Source of the DNA: Balneolia bacterium | GTDB lineage: Bacteria; Bacteroidota; Rhodothermia; Balneolales; Cyclonatronaceae | Assembly: GCA_003566395.1 (NCBI GenBank) | Contig: PXDL01000100.1 | Coordinates: forward strand, 1 to 5,885 | Length of the DNA stretch: 5,885 nucleotides | Reading direction: 5' to 3' | Shown here: positions 5,831-5,885 of the stretch, piece by piece | Numbering within the stretch: the stretch's first letter is position 1 | Layout: each line of letters starts with the position of its first letter | Position numbers and translations under genes: made by a program | Notes under the pieces: generated by a model | Told to the model about the DNA's origin: nothing | Database searches by the model: none | Seen by the model: only the letters and a program-made list of their open reading frames with translations

Positions 5831-5885
5831 ATGTACCTGCCGTATAACGTATTTCTGACCGGTTTTATATTTTTATGGGCCCTGA
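5831..5885 (+). CDS. Possible start of a membrane or exported protein, cut by the window edge
   Basis: From ATG 5831 a frame stays open to the last base, encoding 18 full codons (MYLPYNVFLTGFIFLWAL). The sequence is hydrophobic, as expected for a first membrane helix, though it has no basic residue before the core. It would be too short to call alone. The palindrome and wider inverted repeat just upstream add modest support for a gene start here. No Shine-Dalgarno sequence is visible, as with the other genes in the window. The product cannot be identified from so few residues, and a random open stretch remains quite possible. Confidence 0.3.
   Translation, partial: MYLPYNVFLTGFIFLWAL

Overview
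The window looks like chromosomal DNA from a Bacteroidota-type bacterium, most likely Balneolota or a relative. This assignment is an inference. It rests on moderate GC in the genes, very AT-rich upstream regions, starts without clear Shine-Dalgarno sequences, a DoxX membrane protein in the style of that group, and intergenic repeats built on CGTCATTTCGA ends. No rRNA, tRNA, CRISPR array, transposase gene or known defence gene is visible.

Layout. Positions 1-287 hold no supportable gene. Positions 288-2195 carry three minus-strand genes in one direction, read as ABM-fold monooxygenase, then a six-helix membrane protein of unknown function, then a DoxX-family membrane protein with an extra C-terminal lipocalin-like domain. 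They may form one small operon with a redox or quinone theme, although the 103-base gap before the DoxX gene leaves room for a separate promoter. Positions 2196-2669 are a divergent, AT-rich intergenic region with weak promoter candidates and two inverted repeats. Positions 2670-3287 encode an unrecognised three-helix membrane protein on the plus strand, followed by a clear intrinsic terminator (3300-3327). Positions 3540-5066 encode a GT-C-fold, GT39-like integral membrane glycosyltransferase that stands alone.

Positions 5067-5830 have no convincing gene but are the most structured part of the window. They contain a 287-base MITE-like element (5217-5503) with 16-base terminal inverted repeats, a second inverted repeat nested inside, and a small palindrome at its centre. 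A compact 59-base relative (5583-5641) follows, and a 39/40-base direct repeat links the left edges of the two. Near the right edge a palindrome (5774-5790) precedes an open frame starting at 5831 that runs off the window and may be the start of a further membrane or exported protein.

No complete new multi-gene system is evident. The best leads are the nested intergenic repeat family, the leader of the unknown three-helix protein, and the ABM/membrane/DoxX cluster.
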